The notes: generated from the sequence alone by a model not told the origin. 64,000 bases of DNA from Chloroflexota bacterium (GCA_029265355.1 JAJUJL010000002.1:268803-332802); one strand, 5' to 3'. Positions 55,494 through 64,000 are shown, counted from the first letter of the stretch. Program-made: numbers and translations.

Positions 55494-56744
55494 ATGATAT
55501 CAATTCTGGCGCTCGGCTCGCGTGGAGATGTTCAACCGTTTATCTCATTGGGTAAAGCGCTTCAGGCTGCCGGCAGGCGCGTGCGCCTGGTGAGCCTGGT
55601 TTCTTACGAGCCGATGGCGCGGGAAGCGGGGTTGTCCTTCCACTCGGTGCAAGGTGACGCCGAGGTGCTGGTGCAGTTGGCTGCCCAGGGCGGCTTTTTT
55701 TCAGGGAGCAGCAACCTGATCAGGGTCTGGCGTGCTTTGCAAGGCTCTTACGGCCAACTGGCTGCCAGCCTGCCCGAGGAGATCGAACGCCTGGATGATA
55801 CTGAACTGCTGCTCAACCAGCTCCCAGCCCATCTGTTTGGCCCAGAGCTGAGCGAGCACCTGGGCATTCGTTGGGCGGTGGTGAGTGTTATACCGCTGAC
55901 GCGCTCGCGGCACCGACCATTAATCGGTTTTCCTTCCTGGCCAGGGTGGTTACCTGGTTACAATACATTGACTTATCGATTGGGGGAACAGATTGGCTGG
56001 CAGTTGTTTCGCAAAGGCGTGAATCGCTTGCGTGAGCGTTGGGGGTTACCCCGGCAATCATTTTGGGGACCCTATGAAGCCATTCAACACCAAAGAGTGC
56101 CGGTGATCTGTGGATACAGCCCGATCGTCTCGCCGCCGGCACCGGATTGGGGAGATCACATCCACTTGACCGGTTGGTGGTTGCCGCAAGAACCCACCTG
56201 GAAGCCGCCCAATGATCTGGTGCGATTTTTGGAAGCCGGCTCGCCTCCTGTATTTGTCGGTTTTGGCAGCATGCCGTTGCCCTATGCGGGTGCAACCGCT
56301 GAGCTGGTGATTGAAGCGGCGCGCCTGGCAGGTGTGCGGCTGATCTTACATTCTGGTTGGGGTGGCATGGGCCGACACCTGGCTTTCTTGCCTCCGACAG
56401 TGTATCGCCTGGATTACGCTCCCTATGGTTGGCTGTTTCCGCGCATGGCAGCCATTGTGCACCACGGCGGTTCAGGAACGACAGGCTTCGCCCTGCACTC
56501 GGGAGTGCCATCGGTGGTGGTGCCTTTTGCCTTTGATCAATTTTATTGGGGAAAACGCACGGAAGAGTTGAGCGCTGGGCCGCCGCCGCTCCCCTTCCGC
56601 GAATTGACTTCTGTAAAATTGGCTGATCAAATCGCTGCTGCGCTGTCTGATCCGCTTTTGCGGAGCGGCGCCAGGGAGATTGGCGCTGCTTTGCAAAAAG
56701 AAGACGGATTGAGCAAGGCCAGCCAGATCATCTTGAACTTGTGA
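55494..56744 (+). CDS. Glycosyltransferase, GT1/UDP-glucuronosyltransferase-like
   Basis: A 416-residue GT-B enzyme. The N-terminal acceptor half opens 'ISILALGSRGDVQPFISLGKAL', as in sterol- and macrolide-type glucosyltransferases. The donor-binding motif near the C-terminus is 'VHHGGSGTTGFALHSGVP...PFAFDQ'. It should transfer a hexose from a nucleotide sugar to a lipid or small hydrophobic acceptor. It has its own leaderless promoter. The GNAT gene starts 12 bp after it. Confidence 0.92.
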   Translation: MISILALGSRGDVQPFISLGKALQAAGRRVRLVSLVSYEPMAREAGLSFHSVQGDAEVLVQLAAQGGFFSGSSNLIRVWRALQGSYGQLAASLPEEIERLDDTELLLNQLPAHLFGPELSEHLGIRWAVVSVIPLTRSRHRPLIGFPSWPGWLPGYNTLTYRLGEQIGWQLFRKGVNRLRERWGLPRQSFWGPYEAIQHQRVPVICGYSPIVSPPAPDWGDHIHLTGWWLPQEPTWKPPNDLVRFLEAGSPPVFVGFGSMPLPYAGATAELVIEAARLAGVRLILHSGWGGMGRHLAFLPPTVYRLDYAPYGWLFPRMAAIVHHGGSGTTGFALHSGVPSVVVPFAFDQFYWGKRTEELSAGPPPLPFRELTSVKLADQIAAALSDPLLRSGAREIGAALQKEDGLSKASQIILNL

Positions 56745-56756
56745 AGGTTTAGCCCT

Positions 56757-57251
56757 ATGAGCGTGGAAACATACCAAGTTATCGAGCCTGCGCCAGTTGT
56801 GTCCATCCGCCGGGCGAATCTCCAGGACCTAGCAGCGATTATTGCCATGCTGGCGGACGATCCCCTGGGTAGCCAGCGCGAGCGTCTTGAAGATCCACTG
56901 CCAGAAAGTTATAGGCAGGCTTTTACGCAGATCGAAGCGAATCCCAACCAGCTCCTGTTGGTGGCAGAGTTGGAAGGCGAGCAAATTGGCACATTCCAGA
57001 TGAATTTCACCCGTTCGTTGACTTACCAGGGTGGTCTGCGCGGGCAAATCGAGGCGGTACGGGTGCGGCGAGATTGGCGCGGCCGAGGCGTTGGCCGGCA
57101 GATGATGCAGTGGGCAATCGAGGAGGCACGCCGTCGTGGTTGCCATCTTCTGGTGCTGACCAGCGACAACAGTCGCAAAGACGCCCATCGCTTCTACGAG
57201 CGCCTGGGATTTAGAGCTTCCAATGTGGGGATGAAGTTGTTCCTGAGATGA
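56757..57251 (+). CDS. GNAT-family N-acetyltransferase
   Basis: A 164-residue acetyltransferase. The acetyl-CoA pyrophosphate loop is in 'VRRDWRGRGVGRQMMQWA' (Arg-x-x-Gly-x-Gly/Ala), and the C-terminal 'NSRKDAHRFYERLGFRAS' is typical of the RimI-like group. The substrate, a small amine or protein N-terminus, is unknown. Likely cotranscribed with the glycosyltransferase. Confidence 0.9.
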   Translation: MSVETYQVIEPAPVVSIRRANLQDLAAIIAMLADDPLGSQRERLEDPLPESYRQAFTQIEANPNQLLLVAELEGEQIGTFQMNFTRSLTYQGGLRGQIEAVRVRRDWRGRGVGRQMMQWAIEEARRRGCHLLVLTSDNSRKDAHRFYERLGFRASNVGMKLFLR

Positions 57252-57284
57252 GTCATCCGGGTTGGGGATGAGATTCTGGGCGGT

Positions 57285-58874
57285 TTACTTACCGCCGCTC
57301 ATGCGCTGTATGTGAAGGGCAAGCTGCACCGACAGGCGCGCCTCGGGAGAGTCCAGGTCGATGTTCAGGATTTCCTCGATACGGTCCAGGCGGTAGGCCA
57401 GCGTATTGCGGTGCAGGTACAAGGCCTCGGCGGTTTGAGATAGGTTACCGTGATGCTCGAAGAACGCTTCTAAAGTGCGAATAAATTCAGCGCTGCTTTC
57501 ATGTGCGAGAAGGGGTCCCAGCATCTCGTCTAAAAACGAAGACAGATCAGGCGAGTGCTCCATCTGCAGCAGGAGGCGATAGACGGAAAGGTCAGGGAAG
57601 TACAGCGGCGCGCTTTCGCCCAGTCGCCGAGCCAGCTCGAGCGCCTGCCCGGCTTGCCGGAAGGAGTTGTGCCAGGCGCCCAAATCAGGCGCTGGAGCGC
57701 CGATGCCGCAGCGAACCGTGTGACGCGGCTGCTCCTTTAACCCCTGGGCTTGCACCGCCTGGCAGAAGGCGATGGCTTGCTCCGGGCGCCCCGAGATTTG
57801 AGCTGGCACAAAACAGATCATTTCAGCGCCCAATGGGCTGGCGACGGCATTCAGACCCAGGCGCGCCAGCTCACCGTTCACCAGGGTCTCCAGCCGGCGA
57901 CGCGAAGGCGGGTTGGCTCCCTCCCAGGCAAAGCGTATCGCCAGGTAGGGTTGCGATGGATCATAAGAGAGATTTTCCAGCCACAAGCGAGCATCGCGTG
58001 GGGAGAGCGACTCCTGCAGCAGCGCTGAAAGCAAATCGCTGCGCAGGCGTTTCTCGTTTTCGCGCAATCCCTTGAGGCGCGCCATCTCCAGCGCGCAAAC
58101 CCGCACCCCCTGCTCAACCACCATGCGGTCGAGATCGTCGAATTCACCGGCGATGCCCAGCAGCGAGAGGTAACCGCGTGCGACTTCGCCAACTGACACC
58201 GCTGCTACCAATCGCTCCAGCCCACCGGGTAACGCCTGGGCATAAACGCCTGCATTGCGCCCAGCTCTCTTGCGGTCGCGCAACTCTTCTGGCAAGCTGT
58301 CGGCCGCGTCTAATCCCTCCAACGCGACGTTCCAGATATCGGACAACTCCAACGAGGCAGCCTGGGCCAGGCGGTTGAAACGCTTATCTTGAATCAACAC
58401 CCCGCGACCGGAAATCTCTGCCAGGCTGTGCGCCAACGCGGGCAAGCCGCGACCCTCAGCAGAGATTTGCAGTAGCCGGGCTTGAATCCGCTCGGCGCGC
58501 TCGAGAAGCGCTGCCCTGTGGTTCAAGATCGCCGACAGCAACTGTTCTTGCGCCTGGCGCGGATCTGCGTAGCCTGGCGCGATCGCCAGAGGCAGTCCGA
58601 GCGGGCTGCCCCTCAGCAAGCGTTCCAGTCCTGGGAAGGCTCCCAGCAATAGAGCGGCTGATGCGCCCCTTTCCTGGGCTGAATGCAGCGTTTTTGCCAA
58701 CGCTTCCATCTCTAGCCCGTGGGATGACAGCAAGAACAGGTCGCCTGGCCGCACCTCACTCAACGCCAGGGCAGCCCAGCGCACGTGGGTCGTTTCACTG
58801 GGAGGGATCAGCCATTCCAGCGGTCGGTCGAATGCCAGGCGCAGAAGCAGGCGCAGTTCGGGAGATGTGCTCAT
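57285..58874 (-). CDS. PucR-family transcriptional regulator
   Basis: A 529-residue regulator from the ATG at 58874. Residues about 1-100 form a PucR N-terminal domain ('GDLFLLSSHGLE'), the middle has a CdaR/GGDEF-like domain (about 290-420), and the C-terminus is the HTH_30 DNA-binding domain, 'HHGNLSQTAEALYLHRNTLAY' in part plus 'RLDRIEEIL'. Relatives control purine or sugar-diacid catabolism. It lies just after the formate-dehydrogenase-like operon on the same strand and may regulate it. An AT-rich TATACT at 58905-58900 could be its -10. Confidence 0.9.
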   Translation of the reverse strand: MSTSPELRLLLRLAFDRPLEWLIPPSETTHVRWAALALSEVRPGDLFLLSSHGLEMEALAKTLHSAQERGASAALLLGAFPGLERLLRGSPLGLPLAIAPGYADPRQAQEQLLSAILNHRAALLERAERIQARLLQISAEGRGLPALAHSLAEISGRGVLIQDKRFNRLAQAASLELSDIWNVALEGLDAADSLPEELRDRKRAGRNAGVYAQALPGGLERLVAAVSVGEVARGYLSLLGIAGEFDDLDRMVVEQGVRVCALEMARLKGLRENEKRLRSDLLSALLQESLSPRDARLWLENLSYDPSQPYLAIRFAWEGANPPSRRRLETLVNGELARLGLNAVASPLGAEMICFVPAQISGRPEQAIAFCQAVQAQGLKEQPRHTVRCGIGAPAPDLGAWHNSFRQAGQALELARRLGESAPLYFPDLSVYRLLLQMEHSPDLSSFLDEMLGPLLAHESSAEFIRTLEAFFEHHGNLSQTAEALYLHRNTLAYRLDRIEEILNIDLDSPEARLSVQLALHIQRMSGGK

Positions 58875-58938
58875 GGGGTAGATACCTGGGATAACGCTAA
58901 GTATAGCACAAGGCATTCTTCAAGCGCTGAAATGGCTG

Positions 58939-58982
58939 CACACAGGCTTCCGAGGATTTTGAACAGCCTGGAAGCCTGTGTG
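58939..58982 (-). other. 13-bp perfect inverted repeat between the FDH-like operon and pucR
   Basis: CACACAGGCTTCC (58939-58951) is perfectly complementary to GGAAGCCTGTGTG (58970-58982), with an 18-nt loop. It lies 33 bp after the stop of the large FDH-like subunit and 65 bp before the PucR start. Without a T-run it could be a factor-assisted terminator or a binding site for the regulator. Confidence 0.6.
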
Positions 58983-59015
58983 ACAATTTCTGCTTCAATA
59001 CTCGGGATTGAATAT

Positions 59016-61415
59016 CTACGCCAGTTGCTCTCGGTGTATGGAAAACGCGTCAATTGCCAAGCGCTGCGTACCGGGGTCTTGCACCGAGGTCACAGGCCAT
59101 TGCAATCCGGCGCTGTGGGCGAGCCGCGCATGGGTTACGCCGGCGTAGATCGGTGTTAGACGCGCAATCTCGAGCATGATTTGGTCGCTATCTGCGTAAT
59201 CCCAACCAGCGTAGTAGGCGGTGTGAAAGCGTCGTTGCTCGAACTGGATGATGCGCTGCGCCAGGCCGGCGATGATCTGCCAATCGGGGCGCGCCTTGCC
59301 TACCGGCTGGATCGCCTGGCGGACAAGTTGCACGCGCCGCTCCGCGTTGGTGTAGGTGCCAGTCTTTTCGGCGAAGGTAACCCCCGGCAGCACAACATCG
59401 GCATAGCGCGTGGTTTCGGAGGCAGCCGGTTCCTGGAGAATCACAAAATCGCATGCTTCCAGACTGTGACGCACAGCAGCAGCCTGTGGCGTGCTATTCA
59501 GCAGGTCTTCGCCCAAGATGTACAACGCCCGAACGCGCCCGGCGTTTGCCTGGCGCATCATCTCCGAAGCGGGCAAGCCCGGCTGGGAGGGTAGTTCAGC
59601 GCCCCAGGCTTGCTCGAACTTCAGGCGCGACTGCTGGTCGCTGCACCATTGGTAGCCAGGGAGCCATCCTGGGCGCGCGCCCATGTCGCAAGCACCTTGC
59701 AGATTGGCCTGGGTGTGGAGCGGAATCACGCCGCCGCCAGGTTTATTCAGGTCTCCAAGCAGCAACGCCAGGCTTGCCAGCGCTTCCACGTTGCTCTGAC
59801 CATGCTCCGGGTCAGCAAGTCCCACGCTCCACACGATTGCCGAGGGGCGATGGTGCGCCAGGATATCCGCAGATTTGTAGAGCGCCTCGACACTCACTCC
59901 GGCTTGCTCTGCAGCCCATCGGGGTGTACGGCTTTCCAGCGCCTTTTGGAGAGCAGCAAACCTCGTTGGATGGGAGGTTGCAACAGATGGATCGTGCCAT
60001 CCTTTTTCCAGCAAGCAAAGCATTAAGCCATTCACCAGGGCAGCTTCGCGGTGGGGTTGGTGATACACTGCCAGGGCGGCGTATTCGGCGATGTTGACGA
60101 AGTCCGGGCTGGCGACCACCAGCTTGAGCTTTCGGCGCAGCACAGCCTGACGAATGCGCGCCCCGAAGACGGGGTGTTGCTCAGTGAGGTTGGAGCCAAT
60201 CACCAGCAGCGATGAAGCGTTATTGGCAATGTCTTCGAAAGAGGTGGGCATCGCTGGCAGCCCAAGCGAGTCGATCAGCCCGTCCGTCACGCTGGTGGCG
60301 TACAGGTAGGCTGAGCAATCGATATTGTTGGTGCCCAGTACCTGGCGCGCCAGTTTATTGAGCAAATAGTTTTCTTCGTTCAACAGCCTGCCAGAGGCCA
60401 GCACACCGACTGCCTGGCTGCCGTGCGTGCGCCGGGCTGCACTGAGACCCCGGGCAGCGATCTCCAGGGCGGTATCCCAGTCCGTTTCCACCAGTTTGCT
60501 GCGTCCGTTGCCCGATGCCCCCCCTTCGAGCAGGTGCTGGCGGACTCGCGGCCGGGTGTGGCGTGTTGGGCTATGGATAAATTCGTAGCCATAGCGTCCC
60601 TTAAGGCACAGGTGCAGGCGGTTGACCGTGTCGGGTGTCTCATGGTGAGAGGTGACACGAATCACCTGGTCTCCGGAAACATTTTCTTTTACATTCAAAT
60701 CGAGCTGGCAGCCGACGCTGCAGTAGGTGCAGGTGGTGCGCACCAGGCGGTCTGCCTGGCCGGCAGTCATGGACATCTTGTTATCCAACGCTCTGGTCGG
60801 GCAGTATGCCACGCAGGCCCCGCAAGACTCGCAACGCGAAGCCAGCATGGTCGAGTCGGCCCCGGCGACGATACGCGCCTGATAGCCGCGGTATGCCTGC
60901 GTCCAAACAAAGCGCCCCTGGATTTCAGCGCAAGCGCGCACACAGCGCGTGCATTGGATACATTTGTTCATATCTACCCAGACGAACGGATTCGGGTCGC
61001 TGTCTATGGGACGCAGCGGGCGAGGCGCCATGTTCTGGGAGACATCGACGTGATACTCGCGGCACAAGCGGGCAAACTCGCTGTGCTCATCGAGACCGGT
61101 GCTGCCGTTGTTGCGTGTGTAGCTGGCGTCATAGTAATTGGAGAGCAGCATGCGCAGCACCGCCTGACGGTAGCGGGTGAGGGCCGGGCTTTCGGTCTGC
61201 ACAATCAGACCGGTGGTCGCTGGTAGGTTGCAGGAGGTCATTGGCAAACGCGCCCCGCGTACTTCCACCACGCATAGTCGGCAGCCGCCGAAGGGGCTGA
61301 GATCCTTGTGGTAGCACAACGTCGGAATGGAAATACCCAGCGACTCGGCGGCTTGCAGCACTGTCAGTCCATCTTGCACATCAACCAGTTGACCGTTGAG
61401 TTTAAATTTCACCAT
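59016..61415 (-). CDS. FdhA/NuoG-like molybdopterin oxidoreductase subunit, catalytic residues replaced
   Basis: A 799-residue protein. Residues 1-80 form a [2Fe-2S] ferredoxin domain (CYHKDLSPFGGCRLC...C). A His-Cys segment and two [4Fe-4S] clusters follow ('CIQCTRCVRAC', 'CESCGACVAYC'), then the molybdopterin fold with its own cluster ('CTYCSVGC...CLKGRYGY'). FDH-like features remain, e.g. 'NLQGACDMG' and 'GTYTNAERRVQ'. Where formate dehydrogenases have Sec/Cys-His this protein has Tyr372-Ala373 ('DCSAYLYATS'), so ordinary formate chemistry seems impossible. The ATG at 61415 overlaps the NuoF stop (TGATG); the longer frame to 61532 is rejected. Confidence 0.9.
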   Translation of the reverse strand: MVKFKLNGQLVDVQDGLTVLQAAESLGISIPTLCYHKDLSPFGGCRLCVVEVRGARLPMTSCNLPATTGLIVQTESPALTRYRQAVLRMLLSNYYDASYTRNNGSTGLDEHSEFARLCREYHVDVSQNMAPRPLRPIDSDPNPFVWVDMNKCIQCTRCVRACAEIQGRFVWTQAYRGYQARIVAGADSTMLASRCESCGACVAYCPTRALDNKMSMTAGQADRLVRTTCTYCSVGCQLDLNVKENVSGDQVIRVTSHHETPDTVNRLHLCLKGRYGYEFIHSPTRHTRPRVRQHLLEGGASGNGRSKLVETDWDTALEIAARGLSAARRTHGSQAVGVLASGRLLNEENYLLNKLARQVLGTNNIDCSAYLYATSVTDGLIDSLGLPAMPTSFEDIANNASSLLVIGSNLTEQHPVFGARIRQAVLRRKLKLVVASPDFVNIAEYAALAVYHQPHREAALVNGLMLCLLEKGWHDPSVATSHPTRFAALQKALESRTPRWAAEQAGVSVEALYKSADILAHHRPSAIVWSVGLADPEHGQSNVEALASLALLLGDLNKPGGGVIPLHTQANLQGACDMGARPGWLPGYQWCSDQQSRLKFEQAWGAELPSQPGLPASEMMRQANAGRVRALYILGEDLLNSTPQAAAVRHSLEACDFVILQEPAASETTRYADVVLPGVTFAEKTGTYTNAERRVQLVRQAIQPVGKARPDWQIIAGLAQRIIQFEQRRFHTAYYAGWDYADSDQIMLEIARLTPIYAGVTHARLAHSAGLQWPVTSVQDPGTQRLAIDAFSIHREQLA

Positions 61416-63124
61416 CAGACACTCTCCGTGCTGCCCTCGAATTCTTCGATTGCAGCCTGACTGGGGGTTGCAGCGGCGGCGGCAATCTCGTAGGGAGAAA
61501 GTGCAGGGATGCGACACACACCAGCCCGGCATTTGCGCTCCAGGATATGCTCTTCGACTTCGTCGCGGAAATGCTTGAGAATATCTCGCAATGCGACCGA
61601 GGCGGTTTGCCCCAAGCCGCAGTTGGAAAGCAGTTCCATGTCTTTGCCCAGTTGTTGTAGTTCATCCAGGTCAGCCAGAGCGCCATGACCTTTGGAAATG
61701 GCATCCACTATCTGGTACAGGCGCTGAGTGCCGGTGCGGCAAGGTGTGCACTTGGCGCAGGATTCGAAGCGGAAGAACTGCAGCAGCACCTTCGCCAGGT
61801 CGACCACACAGGTTCTTTCATCGCAAATCAGCAATGCGCCTGAGCCCAGGGAGGCGCCGGCTTTGCGCCATGATTCGAAGTCCATCGGAGTATCTTGCAA
61901 ACTGGCAGGCACGATCGATCCGCTGGAACCGCCGGTTTGCACCAGCTTGAGGCGGCGCCCATGCTTCATGCCCTTACCGTAAATTTCGATCACTTCGCGC
62001 AGCGTAATGCCCAGCGGTGCCTCGATTGCGCCCGTGAAATTGACATTGCCCATGATGGTGTACACTTTGGTGCCGCGGCTGGAAGGTGTGCCGAACTGGC
62101 GGTACCACTCGCTGCCATGGCGAATAATGGCAGGAATGTTTGCCAATGTTTCGACGTTATTGACCAGGGTTGGCTTTCCCCATAGGCCATAGCTGGGTGG
62201 GTAAGGCGGGCGGGCGCGAGGCTGGCCGCGCTTGCCTTCCAGGGATTCGATCAGCGCAGTCTCTTCACCACAGATATAGGCTCCCGCTCCAGCATGCAAA
62301 TGGATGTGGAAAGTGAAATCCGTGCCGAAGATGGCATCTCCCAATAGACCATGCTCTTCTGCCAGCCGGATTGCATTCTCCAGCCGCTGGTAAGCCAGGC
62401 GGTATTCACCGCGGATATAGATAAAGCCTTCATTTGCTCCTACGGCATAGGCTGCGATCGTCATTGCCTCGATCAGGCTGAAGGGGTCGCCCTCGATGAT
62501 CAGGCGGTCTTTGTAGGTGCCTGGCTCGCTCTCGTCGGCGTTGGCGATGATGTATTTTGGGTGACTCGGCGCAGCGCGAACGAAGCCCCATTTGCGTCCG
62601 GTGGGGAAACCAGCTCCGCCACGCCCTTGCAACCCCGATTGATCGACTTCATCGATGATCTGTTCGGGCGTCATGCTGGTTAGCGCCTTGCCCAGGGCAG
62701 TGTAGCCATTGTGCAATAGATAATCATCGAGGCTGTAAGGGTCAATGATCCCGGCGCGCTCAAGGACGATGCGTTGCTGAACCGGCAAAGCGCCTGATCG
62801 AGTACGCAGCCAGGCCAGCTCACCGGCTGGCTCTTGTAGGAAGCGCAACAGGCTCATCACAATCTGGCCTTTGAGCAGGTGCTCTTCAACAATGAGATGC
62901 ACATCATCCAGTGTGACTGGGCCATAAGCGACAGCTTCTGGGTAGACCATCACCAAAGGCAAGTGCTGTTGCTCGCCCACAACGCCGATTGTGCCGATAC
63001 GCACCTGGTCATGCAAACCCTGGCTACGGATCTCAGCGTGCAAGGCGCGGAATACTTCTTCAGCGCCGAGTTCTACGCTGCGGGGATCATTTGAAACCAG
63101 CACCAACGAACGGATCACTTTCAT
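61415..63124 (-). CDS. NuoF-like NADH-binding subunit
   Basis: A 569-residue flavoprotein of the NuoF/HndC/FdhB kind. Residues about 1-115 form a Trx-like domain that has lost all cysteines of its [2Fe-2S] site. The NADH-binding site is 'GRGGAGFPTGRKWGF', the FMN-binding 'ANADESEPGTYKDR', and the C-terminal [4Fe-4S] site is 'ESCAKCTPCRTGT' with the fourth Cys in 'SNCGLGQTA'. The C-terminal ferredoxin extension of hydrogenase-type relatives is absent, the chain ending shortly after 'CRAGVC'. It passes electrons between NAD(H) and the FeS clusters of the complex. Confidence 0.92.
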   Translation of the reverse strand: MKVIRSLVLVSNDPRSVELGAEEVFRALHAEIRSQGLHDQVRIGTIGVVGEQQHLPLVMVYPEAVAYGPVTLDDVHLIVEEHLLKGQIVMSLLRFLQEPAGELAWLRTRSGALPVQQRIVLERAGIIDPYSLDDYLLHNGYTALGKALTSMTPEQIIDEVDQSGLQGRGGAGFPTGRKWGFVRAAPSHPKYIIANADESEPGTYKDRLIIEGDPFSLIEAMTIAAYAVGANEGFIYIRGEYRLAYQRLENAIRLAEEHGLLGDAIFGTDFTFHIHLHAGAGAYICGEETALIESLEGKRGQPRARPPYPPSYGLWGKPTLVNNVETLANIPAIIRHGSEWYRQFGTPSSRGTKVYTIMGNVNFTGAIEAPLGITLREVIEIYGKGMKHGRRLKLVQTGGSSGSIVPASLQDTPMDFESWRKAGASLGSGALLICDERTCVVDLAKVLLQFFRFESCAKCTPCRTGTQRLYQIVDAISKGHGALADLDELQQLGKDMELLSNCGLGQTASVALRDILKHFRDEVEEHILERKCRAGVCRIPALSPYEIAAAAATPSQAAIEEFEGSTESV

Positions 63125-63151
63125 CGTTCACCTCGGCAGATCATCCGTCAC

Positions 63152-63649
63152 TCAGCGGTAACGGTCCAAAATTTCGTGCACGCGATCGGGAGTGACATTG
63201 CCATACAGGTCTTGATCGATCAGAAAGACGGGACCCACACCGCAAACCCCGATGCAACTGGTGGGGATGAGCGACCATTCTCGGTCGCGCGTTGTTTCAC
63301 CCGGCAGGATCCCCAGCTCATCTTGTATTGCTTCAAGCACCTGGCGCGCCCCCACCACGTGGCAAGGCGCCGATTCGCAATAGCGGATGACATGGGCGCC
63401 AGTGGGCTGCAACGATAGCATCTGGTAGAAGCTGGCGACAGCGAATACATGCGAATCTGCCAGGAACAACCCTTCCTGCGGTGTGTTGAGGCGGCGGCGG
63501 ATCTTGCCAAAAGCCTCTGCTGGAATATAGCCAATGGACTTATTCACCTCGCTAAGTATCGGGATCAGCGCGTCACGCCCAACACCGTGGCGGCGCACTG
63601 CCTGCTCGAGCAGCGCATCCAGCTCGGTCTGAGAAGGTTGATCGGACAT
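63152..63649 (-). CDS. NuoE-like [2Fe-2S] thioredoxin-fold subunit
   Basis: A 165-residue protein with the NuoE fold. The four cluster ligands are present: 'CESAPC' (Cys-x4-Cys) and 'SCIGVCGVGPV' (Cys-x3-Cys). The N-terminal helices contain 'VNKSIGYIPAEAFGKI'. It is the small electron-transfer subunit of NADH-linked complexes, next to the NuoF-like gene 27 bp downstream. Confidence 0.94.
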   Translation of the reverse strand: MSDQPSQTELDALLEQAVRRHGVGRDALIPILSEVNKSIGYIPAEAFGKIRRRLNTPQEGLFLADSHVFAVASFYQMLSLQPTGAHVIRYCESAPCHVVGARQVLEAIQDELGILPGETTRDREWSLIPTSCIGVCGVGPVFLIDQDLYGNVTPDRVHEILDRYR

Positions 63650-63668
63650 ATTTTGCCTCCTGGCACCC

Positions 63669-64000
63669 TTAAGCCGCTTCGATGACGTATTCAGGGACGA
63701 TCAAGCCCTTTTCAATGTGCTGAGTAAGGATGCGACGCGCCACTTGGGGCGTGACCCTGCCATAGGTTATTGGGGGACGCCCTGACTCCTGCACCTGCAC
63801 CAATGGCTCCAAGGCGCATAGCCCACCACAGCCGGTTTCGGTGATGCGCACATCGGTCAGGTTGAGTGTTTCAGCAAGACGTTTGAAGGCAGCCAATGTG
63901 TCCAGCGCTCCGGCAGCCACTCCGCAACTGGCTGTGCTGACGCGAATGTCGAAGCGGTATTGCTCACTCAGCGCTTGCTGACGTTGGTGGGCTTGTTGTC
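63669..64000 (-). CDS. Trx-like [2Fe-2S] ferredoxin, 5' end beyond the window
   Basis: The frame is open to the window edge, so the gene begins outside. The visible C-terminal 110 residues form a thioredoxin-like [2Fe-2S] domain with 'TASCGVAAGALDTL' and 'ETGCGGLCALEP', supplying at least three of the usual four ligands. It resembles the N-terminal domain of HndC/HydB-type subunits, the one that is cysteine-free in the NuoF-like protein of this same operon. It ends 19 bp before the NuoE-like gene and is the first visible gene of the operon. Confidence 0.8.
   Translation of the reverse strand, partial: QQAHQRQQALSEQYRFDIRVSTASCGVAAGALDTLAAFKRLAETLNLTDVRITETGCGGLCALEPLVQVQESGRPPITYGRVTPQVARRILTQHIEKGLIVPEYVIEAA

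Noticed and set aside
59016..61415. Calling the large subunit a formate dehydrogenase
   Set aside because: The catalytic Sec/Cys and adjacent His are replaced by Tyr and Ala, so the name would claim an activity the sequence does not support.
61416..61532. N-terminal extension of the FdhA-like subunit to 61532
   Set aside because: It reads through the end of the NuoF gene in another frame; the ferredoxin domain begins at ATG 61415, overlapping the NuoF stop.

Overview
The window looks like a chromosomal segment of a Chloroflexota bacterium, probably of the class Anaerolineae. I base this on the gene types rather than on any marker gene: MalT-like LuxR regulators, FG-GAP and subtilisin-like secreted proteins ending in a short 'YLP' tail, paired YfhO-type membrane proteins, a Trx-domain/CcdA set, and a two-gene PlsY-like/PEP-synthase-like cassette. 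No rRNA, tRNA, CRISPR array, prophage or insertion sequence was recognised. UGA acts as an ordinary stop at many tightly overlapping gene junctions, so any UGA read-through here must be local.

Layout. 1-1324: two paralogous thioredoxin-fold lipoprotein-type genes. The second has an in-frame TGA exactly where the first catalytic cysteine should be, followed by a SECIS-like hairpin. 1403-4547: copper module (promoter, GC-rich operator, csoR, copZ, copA). 4554-7029: MFS exporter and a Tat-type L,D-transpeptidase. 7189-11643: a packed plus-strand series of ccdA, tlpA-like, glutaredoxin-DUF2085 fusion, pgeF, yggS, yggT and a DUF167 gene. 11679-14914 (minus): a membrane-anchored NACHT/HEAT STAND NTPase and a coiled-coil zinc-ribbon protein. 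15035-22561: four polytopic membrane proteins joined by 4-nt overlaps, two of them YfhO-like. 22622-24858: MoxR ATPase with DUF58 protein. 24843-26398: XRE regulator, a perfect 21-bp palindrome, and gmd. 26525-32163: a 1482-residue subtilisin-like protease and a class-V aminotransferase-fold protein.

32226-39007 (minus): MalT-like LuxR regulator, a small conserved protein and a three-gene ABC-2 exporter. 39008-39389 is non-coding with long inverted repeats. 39390-42461: PlsY-like acyltransferase plus a PEP-synthase/rifampicin-phosphotransferase-like enzyme. 42489-45831: MacB/FtsX-type ABC pair. 46056-49466: phosphodiester glycosidase with SH3 domain, TauE-like permease, methyltransferase. 49704-57251: orphan membrane protein, FG-GAP secreted protein, M28 peptidase, anchored TPR protein, glycosyltransferase, GNAT. 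57285-58874: PucR-type regulator. 59016-64000 (minus): an NAD-linked formate-dehydrogenase-like complex (Trx-type 2Fe-2S protein, NuoE, NuoF, FdhA/NuoG-like). Its large subunit has Tyr-Ala where formate dehydrogenases carry Sec/Cys-His.

A recurring theme is redox chemistry outside or at the membrane: the Sec-candidate lipoprotein, CcdA/TlpA/glutaredoxin and the 2Fe-2S Trx-like proteins. The strongest candidate novelty is the UxxC thioredoxin-like lipoprotein at 752-1324. Next come the formate-dehydrogenase-like complex with an altered active site, the PlsY/PEP-synthase-like pair, and a repeated leaderless-promoter architecture (TATAAT, 8 nt, ATG).
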